Shown piece after piece: positions 47,631 through 56,678 of a stretch of 64,000 nucleotides of DNA. Origin of the DNA: Marinobacter antarcticus (lineage in GTDB: Bacteria > Pseudomonadota > Gammaproteobacteria > Pseudomonadales > Oleiphilaceae); NCBI RefSeq assembly GCF_011049865.1, contig NZ_DRGY01000006.1:1-64000 (forward strand), read 5' to 3'. The stretch's first letter is position 1. Each line of letters starts with the position of its first letter. The translations under genes were made by a program, and so were the position numbers. The notes beneath the pieces were generated by a model, which searched no databases, was not told the origin of the DNA, and was given only the letters and a program-made list of their open reading frames with translations.

Positions 47631-47978
47631 TCAGGCGCTGTCCGGATCCGCTTTCGGACGCCGGTTTGAGCGTTTGTCTTCCCAGTTCAGCTGTTTCGGG
47701 TTGTACCAGCCGATCGCGCTGAGTACTTTCGCGCGCGTTGCGACTGACAGCGTTGGCCAGAGCTCCTGGAAATCGTCCAGCCCCTGGTCGCGAAAACGCT
47801 GTTGCTTGCTTTGCAGACGGTTAATAATTCGCGGCAGATGGAGGGCTTCGCCCAGTTGCCCCGGCACCAGAACTTCCTGGCCCAGAACCTTCCGGCGATG
47901 GGTTCGGGCAGCCAGCACCCGGCGCAGTTCCGCCGCAGCATCCAGCGCAGTTTCCGTGGTAAAAGTTTCCAGTTCCAA
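47631..47978 (-). CDS. hypothetical protein, small and basic
   Basis: I do not recognise this 115 aa product. It looks like a real soluble protein rather than a shadow: a helix-rich, charged first part (TALDAAAELRRVLAARTHRRKVL), HLPRIINRLQSKQQRFRDQGL, WPTLSVATRAKVLSAIGWYNPK, and a basic tail with no membrane segment. The only start in frame is TTG 47978, with a weak AGGT eleven bases before it; a stop lies shortly upstream. No cysteine pairs or catalytic motifs are seen. It sits 145 bases upstream of the dehalogenase homologue on the same strand and is divergent from the permease gene. Confidence 0.55.
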   Translation of the reverse strand: MELETFTTETALDAAAELRRVLAARTHRRKVLGQEVLVPGQLGEALHLPRIINRLQSKQQRFRDQGLDDFQELWPTLSVATRAKVLSAIGWYNPKQLNWEDKRSNRRPKADPDSA

Positions 47979-48098
47979 CGCTATGACCTGTTTAATAGCG
48001 GATCAACAACGTCTCACTATAACCTGAAGCGTGCGCCAGTGACCATGCGGTCATGTTAGGCTAATGCGTGCCTGAACCTGACTGGGATAAACGGAATT

Positions 48099-49178
48099 AT
48101 GTACGCAAAACTAGAGACACGAACTTTTCTTGCCTTGCTGGTCGGAGTATCTCTTGCCTTCGTATTTCTCATGAAGCCTTTTTTTGGGCCTATATTTTGG
48201 GCGGTCGCCATCGCATTGATTTTTCATCCCTTCCAGAATTTCCTTACGCGCCGGCTGGGTGAGCGGCCAAACGTGAATGCGCTGATTACGTTAACCGTGT
48301 GTATGTTAATCGTGGTTATTCCAGTTCTCGTTCTGGTGACGTCTCTGGTGGCAGAGGGGCTGGGGCTTTATCAACAGATTCAGGACGGTCAGATAAGGCC
48401 GGGCGAGTACATTGATCAGGTGAACGAGTCCTTCCCGGCTTTCCAGTCACTTCTGGCCCAGTTTGATGTCAGTTTCAGTGAAATCCGTGATCGGGTTGTC
48501 AGCCTGTTTCTGGGCGGCAGTCAGTTTCTTGCCAAGCAGGCTCTGAGCGTTGGTCAGAATACGTTTCAGTTCCTGCTTGGGCTGGCGCTGATGGTGTATT
48601 TGGCGTTCTTTTTGCTGCGTGACGGCAACAAACTTGTGGACTTGCTGATCCGTGCGCTTCCTTTGGGTGATGAGCGTGAGCGTCTGCTATTTGCCAAATT
48701 TGCCGAGGTAACGCGGGCAACGGTCAAAGGCAACCTGTTGATCGCCATTATTCAGGGCGCGCTTGGCAGCATTATTTTCTGGATTCTGGGTATCAGCGGC
48801 GCTTTGTTGTGGGGCGTCGTTATGGCTATCTTTTCACTCATGCCTGCGGTCGGAGCGGCATTGGTTTGGGTGCCCGCCGCGATTTATCTGGCCGCAGTGG
48901 GTGATACTGTTTCTGCGGTGGTGCTCACGGTATTCGGCGTGGTAGTGATAGGGCTTGCTGACAACGTTTTACGCCCCATTTTTGTTGGGAGGGACACCAA
49001 GCTCCCTGACTACATTGTGTTACTTTCCACGCTGGGCGGCCTGGCAATGTTCGGCATTAACGGTTTTGTGATGGGCCCGCTGGTTGCTGCGTTATTCATG
49101 GCGTTCTGGGGAATCTTCATTCGAGAGTTCAGTGAAGAGTCCCAAAGAGCGGAAGATCATGACGCCACGCGACCCTAA
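48099..49178 (+). CDS. AI-2E family (PerM-like) membrane permease
   Basis: Inner-membrane protein of the AI-2E exporter/PerM family (UPF0118), whose members export autoinducer-2 or exchange ions. The 359 aa chain has two N-terminal helix pairs, a central extracytoplasmic region (about 90-150, rich in Gln/Phe/Asp), and five or more C-terminal helices. The family stretch ending LADNVLRPIFVGRDTKLPDYIVLLSTLGGLAMFGINGFVMGPLVAALF is clear in parts. Substrate cannot be told from sequence. It stands alone, 95 bases before the cNMP/HDOD gene. Confidence 0.85.
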   Translation: MYAKLETRTFLALLVGVSLAFVFLMKPFFGPIFWAVAIALIFHPFQNFLTRRLGERPNVNALITLTVCMLIVVIPVLVLVTSLVAEGLGLYQQIQDGQIRPGEYIDQVNESFPAFQSLLAQFDVSFSEIRDRVVSLFLGGSQFLAKQALSVGQNTFQFLLGLALMVYLAFFLLRDGNKLVDLLIRALPLGDERERLLFAKFAEVTRATVKGNLLIAIIQGALGSIIFWILGISGALLWGVVMAIFSLMPAVGAALVWVPAAIYLAAVGDTVSAVVLTVFGVVVIGLADNVLRPIFVGRDTKLPDYIVLLSTLGGLAMFGINGFVMGPLVAALFMAFWGIFIREFSEESQRAEDHDATRP

Positions 49179-49272
49179 AGAAGCGCGTGGCTGTTTTGCG
49201 GCGCCATGGTTACAATGATTTACAGATATAACCTATTAACTCCCTGCGTTGATCTCACTAAGGAGGTTGCCT

Positions 49273-50529
49273 ATGGCTAGCCAGGAAAACCTGCCGCTAC
49301 GCCGCCTTAAAGCGTTTCAGCCGCTGAACCGGCTGACTGATGATCAATTGGTATTGCTAGCCCATCGTGCGGAACGCAGATCTCACAGCCCGGGCCAACG
49401 GGTACTGGAGCGTGGTGTGCGCGATGGTCTGGATTATTTTCTGGTAACCGGAAAAGTCGAGCTGGAATCGGTTGATGGCCGTAAATCGGTTATTGAAGCC
49501 GAAACCGAGAAAGCCCTGAATCCCATTGCCAGACTTCAGCCCCGAATGTACGAAGTGACTGCGGTAAAACCATGCGAGTTTCTTGTGGTAGAGCAGGATG
49601 TGCTCAACCAACTTCTTCGGTCGGCCCCGGTTGCTCAGGTCGAGATGGACTCGGGTGAAGGCCATGATGGCGGAGAGAGCGAGGAGCATCACCTGCTGAT
49701 GGAGTTTTACGCCGAGCTCCGCTCCAATCAGCTCAAATTGCCCAGTGTTCCTGATGTGGCCTGGAAAGTGCGACGCATGGTCGACCGGGACGATACAACC
49801 GCCGATCAGGTGGCAAGCGCTGTGTCTGCGGATCCGGCGATGGCGGCCAAGCTGGTGCGGGCATGCAACAGCCCGCTTTACCGGGGGTTCAGCGATGTGC
49901 GCAATGTGCGGGAGTCGGTTATTCGGCTGGGCATGAGAACCACGCGCCAGCTTGTCACGGTGTTCTCCATGCGTGAGGTGTTTAAAAGCCGTCAGCCATC
50001 GTTACAAAAAGAGATGGAAAAGCTGTGGCGACATTCCCGCGAAGTAGCCGCACTGTGCTGGGTGCTGGCGGACCATGCTACCCGACTGAACCCGGAAGAA
50101 GCCTTGTTGGCGGGGTTGCTTCACGACATAGGCGTTGTTCCGGTTCTGGTGCAAGCGGAACACCATGTAAAGCTGTTTGCCGACGACGCCAATCTGCAAA
50201 ATGCCATAAGTGAGCTGCGGGCAGACGTTGGCACCGCCGTTCTGGAAAGCTGGTCGTTCCCGCCGGCTTTCGTTGATGCCGTGCGGCACGCAGAAGACTG
50301 GAGTTATGAGAGCCGACAAGCGGATCCACAGCTGGTGGATGTTGTCATTGTGGCGCAGCTTCACGCGATGATTGGTTCCGCCCAGAATGAAGGTTTGCCT
50401 TCATTCGATCAGGTGCCAGCGTACCGCAGGCTCGGCGATCTTCAACTGAACGCCTCCCGCAGCCTGGAGCTCCTCACAGAAGCGCGGGCTCGGGTAGACG
50501 AGGTTCAACAGTTGCTGTCCATCCGATGA
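49273..50529 (+). CDS. cyclic nucleotide-binding-like domain / HDOD signalling protein
   Basis: Cytoplasmic signalling protein. Residues about 10-125 form a cNMP-binding-like beta barrel (RRLKAFQPLNRLTDDQLVLLA, SPGQRVLERG, YFLVTGKVELES), and about 145-345 form an HDOD domain (LPSVPDVAWKVRRMV, SADPAMAAKLVRACNSPLYRG, VIRLGMRTTRQLV, LAGLLHDIG). HDOD proteins lack phosphodiesterase activity but relay signals in motility, biofilm and stress. ATG 49273 (418 aa) has a perfect AAGGAGG seven bases upstream. The stop overlaps the next start (ATGA), coupling it to the Lon-N protein. Confidence 0.86.
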   Translation: MASQENLPLRRLKAFQPLNRLTDDQLVLLAHRAERRSHSPGQRVLERGVRDGLDYFLVTGKVELESVDGRKSVIEAETEKALNPIARLQPRMYEVTAVKPCEFLVVEQDVLNQLLRSAPVAQVEMDSGEGHDGGESEEHHLLMEFYAELRSNQLKLPSVPDVAWKVRRMVDRDDTTADQVASAVSADPAMAAKLVRACNSPLYRGFSDVRNVRESVIRLGMRTTRQLVTVFSMREVFKSRQPSLQKEMEKLWRHSREVAALCWVLADHATRLNPEEALLAGLLHDIGVVPVLVQAEHHVKLFADDANLQNAISELRADVGTAVLESWSFPPAFVDAVRHAEDWSYESRQADPQLVDVVIVAQLHAMIGSAQNEGLPSFDQVPAYRRLGDLQLNASRSLELLTEARARVDEVQQLLSIR

Positions 50530-51104
50530 AAGTGCCTGTTTTTCCTCTCAACTCAGTGGTTTTGCCGGGTGGCAGAATTCCGTTACAGCTGTTTGAGCCT
50601 CGTTATATTGACATGCTGACTCGTTGTCTCAAGACCGATCAGGGTTTTGTGATAACGCTGTTGCGCGACGGCGAGGAGGCCGGGCGCGCAGCGTCTTTTT
50701 ATGAGACAGGGACTCACGTTCGAATTATAGATTTTCAGCAACTGGAGAACGGATTGCTGGGTATTACCGTGGAGGGTGAGGCCAAGGTGTCCATTACCCG
50801 CACATGGCAGCAGGAGGATGGCTTAAATCTGTGCGAGATGGCGCTTCTGCAGGAAGAGGCTTCGGGAAACATTCCCTCCGCTTTTTATGAGCTGCCGTCG
50901 GTGCTGCGCGCGCTCTTCCGGCACCCGGTCATCCAGGAACTGGGTATGAGCGTGAACTATGAGGATGCCCGGGATGTCGGTTGGCGGCTGACTGAGCTGC
51001 TGCCTCTGGATAAACAGGAAAAGCAGTATCTCATGGAGATGCAAGACCCGTTGGCGCGCCTGAGCCGTCTCCAGGGCCTACTTGAGGCCCTTGAAGAAAG
51101 CTGA
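50526..51104 (+). CDS. Lon N-terminal (LAN) substrate-binding domain protein
   Basis: Stand-alone LonN/PUA-like domain protein of 192 aa, without AAA+ or protease domains. The start VPVFPLNSVVLPGGRIPLQLFEPRYIDML is the typical Lon N-domain opening, and a helical tail follows (SVNYEDARDVGWRLTELLPLDKQEKQYLMEMQDPLARL). Its job is unknown; adaptors or peptide binders are suggested for the family. It is translationally coupled to the cNMP/HDOD gene and ends five bases before the convergent DedA-PAP2 gene. Confidence 0.85.
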   Translation: MKVPVFPLNSVVLPGGRIPLQLFEPRYIDMLTRCLKTDQGFVITLLRDGEEAGRAASFYETGTHVRIIDFQQLENGLLGITVEGEAKVSITRTWQQEDGLNLCEMALLQEEASGNIPSAFYELPSVLRALFRHPVIQELGMSVNYEDARDVGWRLTELLPLDKQEKQYLMEMQDPLARLSRLQGLLEALEES

Positions 51105-51109
51105 GCAGA

Positions 51110-52561
51110 TCATGAAGCTGGCGTGTAATTCTGTACGGCATCTGACCACATGAGCCAGAGATAGCCCCCGCAAAACGCCAGCCACGCTAACGTTGCCAGG
51201 ATGAACGATATATCGGCAGCAATAGGAACCCGATCATAACGGCTGAAGCTGGCCCTTGTGGTGCCGGTAATCGCCAGCCCCAGTAAGAGCCCCCCTACAA
51301 TATCGCTGAACCAGTGTACGCCCAGATAAAGCCGGCTGAGGGCAACGGGAACCAGTGGCAACGAGAGCATTATGTATGTCTGCCAGCGCTTGCGTTTGTG
51401 GACTTCCGCTGCCACAAAACTGGCCAACATCGTAAAAAATACGGTTATACCTGTGGCATGGCCACTGGGAAAAGAACCGGATGAGGGCGGATTTGCAACC
51501 TGATCCGGACGCACGATGCCAAAAGTGGATTTCAGACCCCAAACCAGCACAGCGGTTACGATGCCAGCCAGCAGGATGTGAGCAGCTGCGGCGTAGTGAC
51601 CGCGAAATGCCAGCGCGAGGCAGGCCAGTATCGCTGCGGCCGTGAGTACGGGCGGGTCACCCATAAGCGTAGCGGCAATGGCAGGCGCATCAAGCAACGG
51701 CTGGCGCAAATCGTGGAACCACTGCATCACCAGTTGATCGAACGGCTTGATCACATCCGTCATGGTTGCCAGTTGGCTCCAGAGTATAAAAAGCGCAAGG
51801 GTGCCAAGGGCCAGCATTATTGAGGCCAGCGGGAACTCGCCCTCGCGCGCAGGTCGCTCATTGGTGTAAAGGCGCCAGAAGCGATGGGTGTTTTCGTACT
51901 GCGCCATGTGTCTCCGAAGCCAGAGATAAAGGCGGCTGTCTTCGCCAAGCCCGAGTTGGAAACGAAAAATAACCGCGTAAATGATCGCAAGAGTTCCGAG
52001 GCTAATGCTGGTAACCAGATAGACATGCGCCGGGAGCTGAACATTGCTGGTCAGCGCGCTGCCTACCAGAAATCCCGGCAGGATATAAACCGGAGCCCAG
52101 CCAATGGCAGAGCCCACATTAAAGGCCAGAAAGCGGCGCCAAGGCATCAGAAGAGCGCCGGCAACCAACGGAATTACCGGTCTTACTGGGCCAACGAAGC
52201 GGCCGATAATCACACTTTTACCACCGTGATTGCGGAAGAAGTGTTCGCCTTTTTGAATCAGTTCAGGATAGCGGCTCAATGGCCACACGCTGGTCAATCG
52301 GCCTTGAAGGCGCCTGCCAATTGCAAAGCTTACGACGTCTCCGGCGATTGCCCCTAATCCGGCCCAGACAAACGCGGTCAGCAGGGGCATGCCTATCTGC
52401 GCCGCTATTGCCGCGACGGCGAACAGAATTGCCACACCCGGCACAACAATACCTGCAATCGCCAGCGACTCAATAAAAGCAGTGCTGAACAGCGCCAGGG
52501 ACAACCATTCAGGGTTGGCGCTCAGCCACGCAATCAAGTCCGTAAGCCAGACGCTGCTCAT
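51110..52561 (-). CDS. DedA - PAP2 phosphatase fusion membrane protein
   Basis: Bifunctional inner-membrane protein. Residues about 1-205 are DedA-like (VVPGVAIL, GDVVSFAIGRRLQG, RFVGPVRPVIPLVAG), a family that flips or recycles lipid carriers and supports envelope homeostasis. Residues about 245-440 are a PAP2 phosphatase with all three motifs: K344...RP351-352, PSGH 365-368 and SR409-410...H416...D420. It may dephosphorylate undecaprenyl pyrophosphate or phosphatidate. This fusion is known in several Proteobacteria. Here it is the last gene of a three-gene operon, overlapping the GGDEF gene upstream by four bases (ATGA). Confidence 0.9.
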   Translation of the reverse strand: MSSVWLTDLIAWLSANPEWLSLALFSTAFIESLAIAGIVVPGVAILFAVAAIAAQIGMPLLTAFVWAGLGAIAGDVVSFAIGRRLQGRLTSVWPLSRYPELIQKGEHFFRNHGGKSVIIGRFVGPVRPVIPLVAGALLMPWRRFLAFNVGSAIGWAPVYILPGFLVGSALTSNVQLPAHVYLVTSISLGTLAIIYAVIFRFQLGLGEDSRLYLWLRRHMAQYENTHRFWRLYTNERPAREGEFPLASIMLALGTLALFILWSQLATMTDVIKPFDQLVMQWFHDLRQPLLDAPAIAATLMGDPPVLTAAAILACLALAFRGHYAAAAHILLAGIVTAVLVWGLKSTFGIVRPDQVANPPSSGSFPSGHATGITVFFTMLASFVAAEVHKRKRWQTYIMLSLPLVPVALSRLYLGVHWFSDIVGGLLLGLAITGTTRASFSRYDRVPIAADISFILATLAWLAFCGGYLWLMWSDAVQNYTPAS

Positions 52562-53556
52562 GTGCGCAGTGTCTCTCCCGGGGTGAACCAGGCGGAGTCT
52601 GCGCCGCGTCGGCGGGCTTCAAGCATGGCTTGGTGGGCGCGCTTGCGCAGCGTGTCAGTGCGAGTGTCGTTGTTACCCCGGGTCGTGCAGCCAAGACTTA
52701 CCGTAGCCTTTCCGATCATCGGCCATTGGCTTTCGGCGATCGTACGTCTTATACGTTCAGAAATCACCCGCACGCCTTCTTCCGGAGTGAAAGGCAAAAT
52801 GAGAAAGAACTCCGAGTCGTTCAACGTATACAGAGTGTCACCAGCGCGAATCACTCCGAACAGATGTTGGGTCATGTTGCAAAACAGCCCCTGCATGCCG
52901 GGTTTGCCGTGCAGGTCTGCGGCTTCGTCGGCGTAATCTATGGTCAGGTTGATCACTGAGAGGCTATGACCGGTGGAAATTGCCCGGCTGATTTCTTTCT
53001 GAAGTGTTTCGTCAAGAAATCGAGCATTGTGGGCGCCTGTCACGGGATCGGTAATCGCAAGATCTTCCGCAGACTGTGCCATGTGATCGTAATGCCATAT
53101 ATAAAGTGCTGTGACCGTAAGCACAATGAGCAGGCCACTGACCGCGGTGAGGGCGTCGGCGAGCGGTTGTTGTGTAAAGAGCAGAATCGCCATGGGGATG
53201 ATCAGAAGCAGCGACAACGTAAGCGCTTGACGCAAGGGCAGAATCAGCAGATTGAGCACCAGTAGGGGCATGGCCCAATGGGTAATGCCGGTGCTGTTCA
53301 TGGTTAACATAGCCGCTAAAAGGCCGCTGTTCAGGCCAGAGAGAATGGCAAGATGACCGGGCGCGGAGAGCTGGTGCCTTCTACACAGGAACGTATAGGC
53401 AACGCCCGCAAGCGTCAGGGCGGCCATACCGGCAGCAAGGTAGAAAAGCTCGTAAAAGCCATAGCGCAGGTTCTGCAGGGCCAGAGTAAAAATAAACAAG
53501 GTAGCAAGGCTGTAGCCAACGCTGTGTGTCCAGGTTCTGAGCCGGGTTTCAGTCAT
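52558..53556 (-). CDS. membrane protein with degenerate GGDEF domain (A)
   Basis: 332 aa. Residues about 13-155 hold roughly five to six transmembrane helices, then a GGDEF-type domain starts at ITDPVTGAHNARFLDETL (168-185). The signature that should read GGDEF is NDSEF (246-250), so diguanylate cyclase activity is unlikely. The inhibitory-site motif RxxD is kept as RAGD (237-240), exactly five residues before the signature, so c-di-GMP could still bind. It overlaps its upstream paralogue and the downstream DedA-PAP2 gene by four bases each. Confidence 0.88.
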   Translation of the reverse strand: MTETRLRTWTHSVGYSLATLFIFTLALQNLRYGFYELFYLAAGMAALTLAGVAYTFLCRRHQLSAPGHLAILSGLNSGLLAAMLTMNSTGITHWAMPLLVLNLLILPLRQALTLSLLLIIPMAILLFTQQPLADALTAVSGLLIVLTVTALYIWHYDHMAQSAEDLAITDPVTGAHNARFLDETLQKEISRAISTGHSLSVINLTIDYADEAADLHGKPGMQGLFCNMTQHLFGVIRAGDTLYTLNDSEFFLILPFTPEEGVRVISERIRRTIAESQWPMIGKATVSLGCTTRGNNDTRTDTLRKRAHQAMLEARRRGADSAWFTPGETLRT

Positions 53557-54566
53557 GGCGCAGTTCCTTCCGCCCGTTTTTGGGCCGGGGTGGTGGGTGT
53601 CCAGGCGCTGTAGGCCTGAGTTCGGTTGCCGCCCTGTTGCTGTGCGCGGCGCAGTGCGTTGGCTGCGCTCTGTTGCAGGCTGTCTGCATCATCGCCTATG
53701 TTCAGCCCGGCGATACCGGTACTGGTGGTAAGATTCAAGCCATGGGTTTCGAGAAGGGTGCCAAGGCCCTTGCGGATAGCTTCAGCCCGAAGAATGGCCT
53801 CGTGGGTCGCTATGCCCGGTAAAATCACGAGAAACTGAAGGTCTGCCGCCCGGTAGTAGGTGTCAAAATCCCTTATCTGCGAGTGAAGGAACCGGCCGAT
53901 TCTGGGAAGAATTGAGCGTATGTCTTGCTCCGGATCGCTATCGCTGGCGTGGGCGTCCAGGCCGATCACAATGATGGACATGTCTGTTCCTTCGCGCTCG
54001 CTACGCTGTATTTCCTTATGCAAATCTGCAGAAAGGTATTCTCGGCTGGCAGCCTGAGTGAGTTCGTCGGTGCGCCTCAGAGGTGCCAACTGGCGGGCTT
54101 TATAGTTACGCAGAAAGACGACCACCGCAGAAAGCAGAATGGTCAGCAAGAACGCGCTGATCATTTGGTGACGATCAGCGATGCCCTCGGCCCAGTGGGC
54201 GGCGGCCATTGCAAGAGCGGCCATCACTATGGTTATCAGCGTTGCGATTCCACGGGGGACCAGTGCAAACGCAACCAGTACCAGCCCGTACAGCCAGTGA
54301 CTGAGCGCCCAAGGACCGGTCCAGAAACTGGTTATCAGCAGTAATATCAAAGCTGCGAAAAACAGCTGTTGAATGGCCGGCCATGGGCTGATCTCGCGTC
54401 CCGGATGAAAGCCGGGCCCGCTGATGATGATGCCTGCAACCGCTGCGGCGCTGGCTGCGGTGAGCGGTTCGCCAAGAAATGCACACAAAACTGAAACGGC
54501 CACAAACACCACGAGACTGGCGCGTGATAGTCGGTTCAGCAAAAATTTGTCGGCCGTTTGGGCCAT
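53553..54566 (-). CDS. membrane protein with degenerate GGDEF domain (B)
   Basis: 337 aa paralogue of the next gene in the operon. Transmembrane helices lie at about 15-50, 66-82 and 90-152, and the GGDEF-type domain begins at RRTDELTQAASREYLSADL (164-182). The signature reads ADLQF (241-245) in YYRAADLQFLVILP, losing the catalytic Gly-Gly and acidic residues. The RxxD motif is present as RDFD (232-235) with canonical spacing. First gene of the three-gene operon; its stop overlaps the next start (ATGA). Divergent from proA. Confidence 0.88.
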   Translation of the reverse strand: MAQTADKFLLNRLSRASLVVFVAVSVLCAFLGEPLTAASAAAVAGIIISGPGFHPGREISPWPAIQQLFFAALILLLITSFWTGPWALSHWLYGLVLVAFALVPRGIATLITIVMAALAMAAAHWAEGIADRHQMISAFLLTILLSAVVVFLRNYKARQLAPLRRTDELTQAASREYLSADLHKEIQRSEREGTDMSIIVIGLDAHASDSDPEQDIRSILPRIGRFLHSQIRDFDTYYRAADLQFLVILPGIATHEAILRAEAIRKGLGTLLETHGLNLTTSTGIAGLNIGDDADSLQQSAANALRRAQQQGGNRTQAYSAWTPTTPAQKRAEGTAP

Positions 54567-54606
54567 GTAATCGTCCTTTTTCGGGATTCCCGTTGTAGCG
54601 CAACGG

Positions 54607-54612
54607 TATAAT
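54607..54612 (+). promoter_or_regulatory. possible -10 box of the proA operon
   Basis: A perfect TATAAT lies 86 bases before proA in the divergent gap. The region 16-18 bases upstream has no good -35 match, so confidence is limited. Confidence 0.35.
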
Positions 54613-54698
54613 ATCTGTTTGAGGTGCGTACTTGAAACGGGAAAGGTAAAGTTAGGGCCTTAATCGTGAATTCTGGCAAAAATACTTAAGGTAAAGGG

Positions 54699-55955
54699 AT
54701 GGATATTGCAGTTTATATGGCCGACGTCGGGCAAAAGGCACGTGCAGCGGCAACACACATTGCGCGTTCTACGACCGAGGTGCGAAACCGTGCGCTTTTG
54801 GCCACTGCTGAAGCGCTGGATGCCGCCCGCGACGAACTGGCCAGCGCAAATGCCCGCGATCTTGCGGGCGGGAAGGAAAGCGGTCTGGATGCTGCCATGC
54901 TGGATCGACTGGAGCTGACTCCCGCGCGAGTCGACGCCATGATTGAGGGGCTTCGCCAGGTTGCCGCTTTACCTGATCCTATTGGTGCAATTACCGACAT
55001 GACCTATCGCCCCTCCGGCATACAGGTGGGCAAAATGCGCGTGCCCTTGGGCGTTATCGGCATTATTTACGAATCCCGCCCTAATGTGACAGTTGAAGCT
55101 GCGAGCCTGTGCCTGAAATCTGGCAACGCCACCATTTTACGCGGTGGTTCTGAATCCATTCATTCCAATCAGGCGATCGCGCTGTGCCTCGCACGCGGAC
55201 TTGCGGCGGCAGGCCTGCCGGAATCGGCCGTGCAAGTGATTAAAACCATCGACCGGGCTGCGGTCGGTGAACTCATTACCATGCCTGACTACGTGGATGT
55301 GATCGTGCCCAGAGGCGGCAAGGGGCTGATCGAGCGGATCAGCCGCGACGCCCGCGTGCCCGTTATCAAGCATCTGGATGGCGTGTGTCATGTTTATATC
55401 GACAGCCACGCCGATCCGGAAAAAGCCTTGAACGTTGCCATAAATTCCAAAACCCACCGCTATGGCACCTGCAACACCATGGAGACCTTGTTAGTCGACA
55501 AGGAAATTGCCGCCGATATGCTTTCGCTGTTGGGCCCGGCTTTTATCGAGAAAGGTGTTGAGCTGCGCGGGTGCGAGCAGACTCGGGAAATTCTTGCGGA
55601 CATAAAAGCTGCCACGGAGGCAGATTGGGAGGAAGAATACCTGGCGCCCGTGCTGGCCGTCCGCGTAGTGGACGGGCTGGACGGCGCCATTGCACACATC
55701 AACCGTTACAGCTCCCAGCACACCGACAGCATCATTACAGAGAACTATACTCGTGCCCGGCGCTTCATCACCGAAGTTGATTCAAGCTCTGTGATGGTTA
55801 ACGCATCCACCCGCTTTGCGGATGGATTTGAGTATGGGCTTGGCGCTGAGATCGGTATCTCAACGGATAAAATACACGCCCGTGGTCCGGTTGGACTTGA
55901 GGGGCTGACCTCGCAGAAATATGTGGTTTTTGGCGACGGCCACATTCGGGCATGA
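54699..55955 (+). CDS. proA: gamma-glutamyl phosphate reductase
   Basis: NADPH-dependent reductase of proline synthesis that makes glutamate semialdehyde from gamma-glutamyl phosphate. Family blocks: [63 protein letters not shown] (containing the active-site Cys) and [24 protein letters not shown]. Length of 418 aa is normal. nadD starts in its stop region (four-base overlap), the usual proA-nadD arrangement. Confidence 0.96.
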   Translation: MDIAVYMADVGQKARAAATHIARSTTEVRNRALLATAEALDAARDELASANARDLAGGKESGLDAAMLDRLELTPARVDAMIEGLRQVAALPDPIGAITDMTYRPSGIQVGKMRVPLGVIGIIYESRPNVTVEAASLCLKSGNATILRGGSESIHSNQAIALCLARGLAAAGLPESAVQVIKTIDRAAVGELITMPDYVDVIVPRGGKGLIERISRDARVPVIKHLDGVCHVYIDSHADPEKALNVAINSKTHRYGTCNTMETLLVDKEIAADMLSLLGPAFIEKGVELRGCEQTREILADIKAATEADWEEEYLAPVLAVRVVDGLDGAIAHINRYSSQHTDSIITENYTRARRFITEVDSSSVMVNASTRFADGFEYGLGAEIGISTDKIHARGPVGLEGLTSQKYVVFGDGHIRA

Positions 55956-56608
55956 TGCCGATGCATATCCTATATGGCGGTACGTTCGACCCAGTGCACC
56001 ACGGCCACCTGCGCCTTGCGCTTGAGGTGAGCGAGCGGTTTGGAAATGTACCTGTTCATCTCGTGCCCTGTTATATCCCGCCTCATCGGGGTGAGACCGG
56101 AGCGACGGCGGCGCAGCGTCTTCGTTTGCTGGAGCTGGCGATAGACGGTGAACCTCGCCTGCGTATTGATGACCGCGAACTGCGCAGGGAAGGTGCTTCC
56201 TATACGGCGGATACGCTGCGCCAACTGCGCAACGAGTTGGGACCTGATGTGCCACTGGTGATGGTTCTGGGCACCGATGCGTTTGCCGGCTTTGATCTCT
56301 GGAAGGAGTGGCAACAGATCCCCGATCTGGCCCATATTGTTGTGGTACGTCGCCCGGGCACGCTTCTGGATCCAGAGGGCGAACCCGCCCGGTTACTGAC
56401 AGAACGTGGCGGCGAAGCAGTTGACGCGAGTGCCAGGGCCTCGGGGCGAGTTATCGAGCTGGATCCGCCCTGGTTGGATATTTCCGCCACCGGCGTTCGC
56501 GAGCGTATCGGCCGTGGCCGGTCACCCCGTTATCTGGTTCCTGATAACGTTTGGGAGGAAATTCGGCGTTTGGGGCTCTATGGAGCATGCCCTGTGAAGA
56601 ACTTTTAG
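55952..56608 (+). CDS. nadD: nicotinate-nucleotide adenylyltransferase
   Basis: Adenylates nicotinate mononucleotide in NAD synthesis. The nucleotidyltransferase motif [15 protein letters not shown] and the C-terminal [21 protein letters not shown] are complete. Length is 218 aa. ATG codons at 55952, 55955 and 55961 are all possible starts; the first overlaps proA by four bases and is used here. rsfS follows 70 bases later. Confidence 0.94.
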   Translation: MMPMHILYGGTFDPVHHGHLRLALEVSERFGNVPVHLVPCYIPPHRGETGATAAQRLRLLELAIDGEPRLRIDDRELRREGASYTADTLRQLRNELGPDVPLVMVLGTDAFAGFDLWKEWQQIPDLAHIVVVRRPGTLLDPEGEPARLLTERGGEAVDASARASGRVIELDPPWLDISATGVRERIGRGRSPRYLVPDNVWEEIRRLGLYGACPVKNF

Positions 56609-56678
56609 TGTTACAATCGCGCTCGATTATGACTTTTCGGGTGGCCATTCCGGCCGGCACCCGGACAACAGGGTGATT

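Noticed and set aside
47626-48027. 133-residue plus-strand frame opposite the small hypothetical gene
   Set aside because: Its composition (Ser/Arg-rich, low complexity) is that of an antisense shadow, and it begins inside the other gene's stop region.
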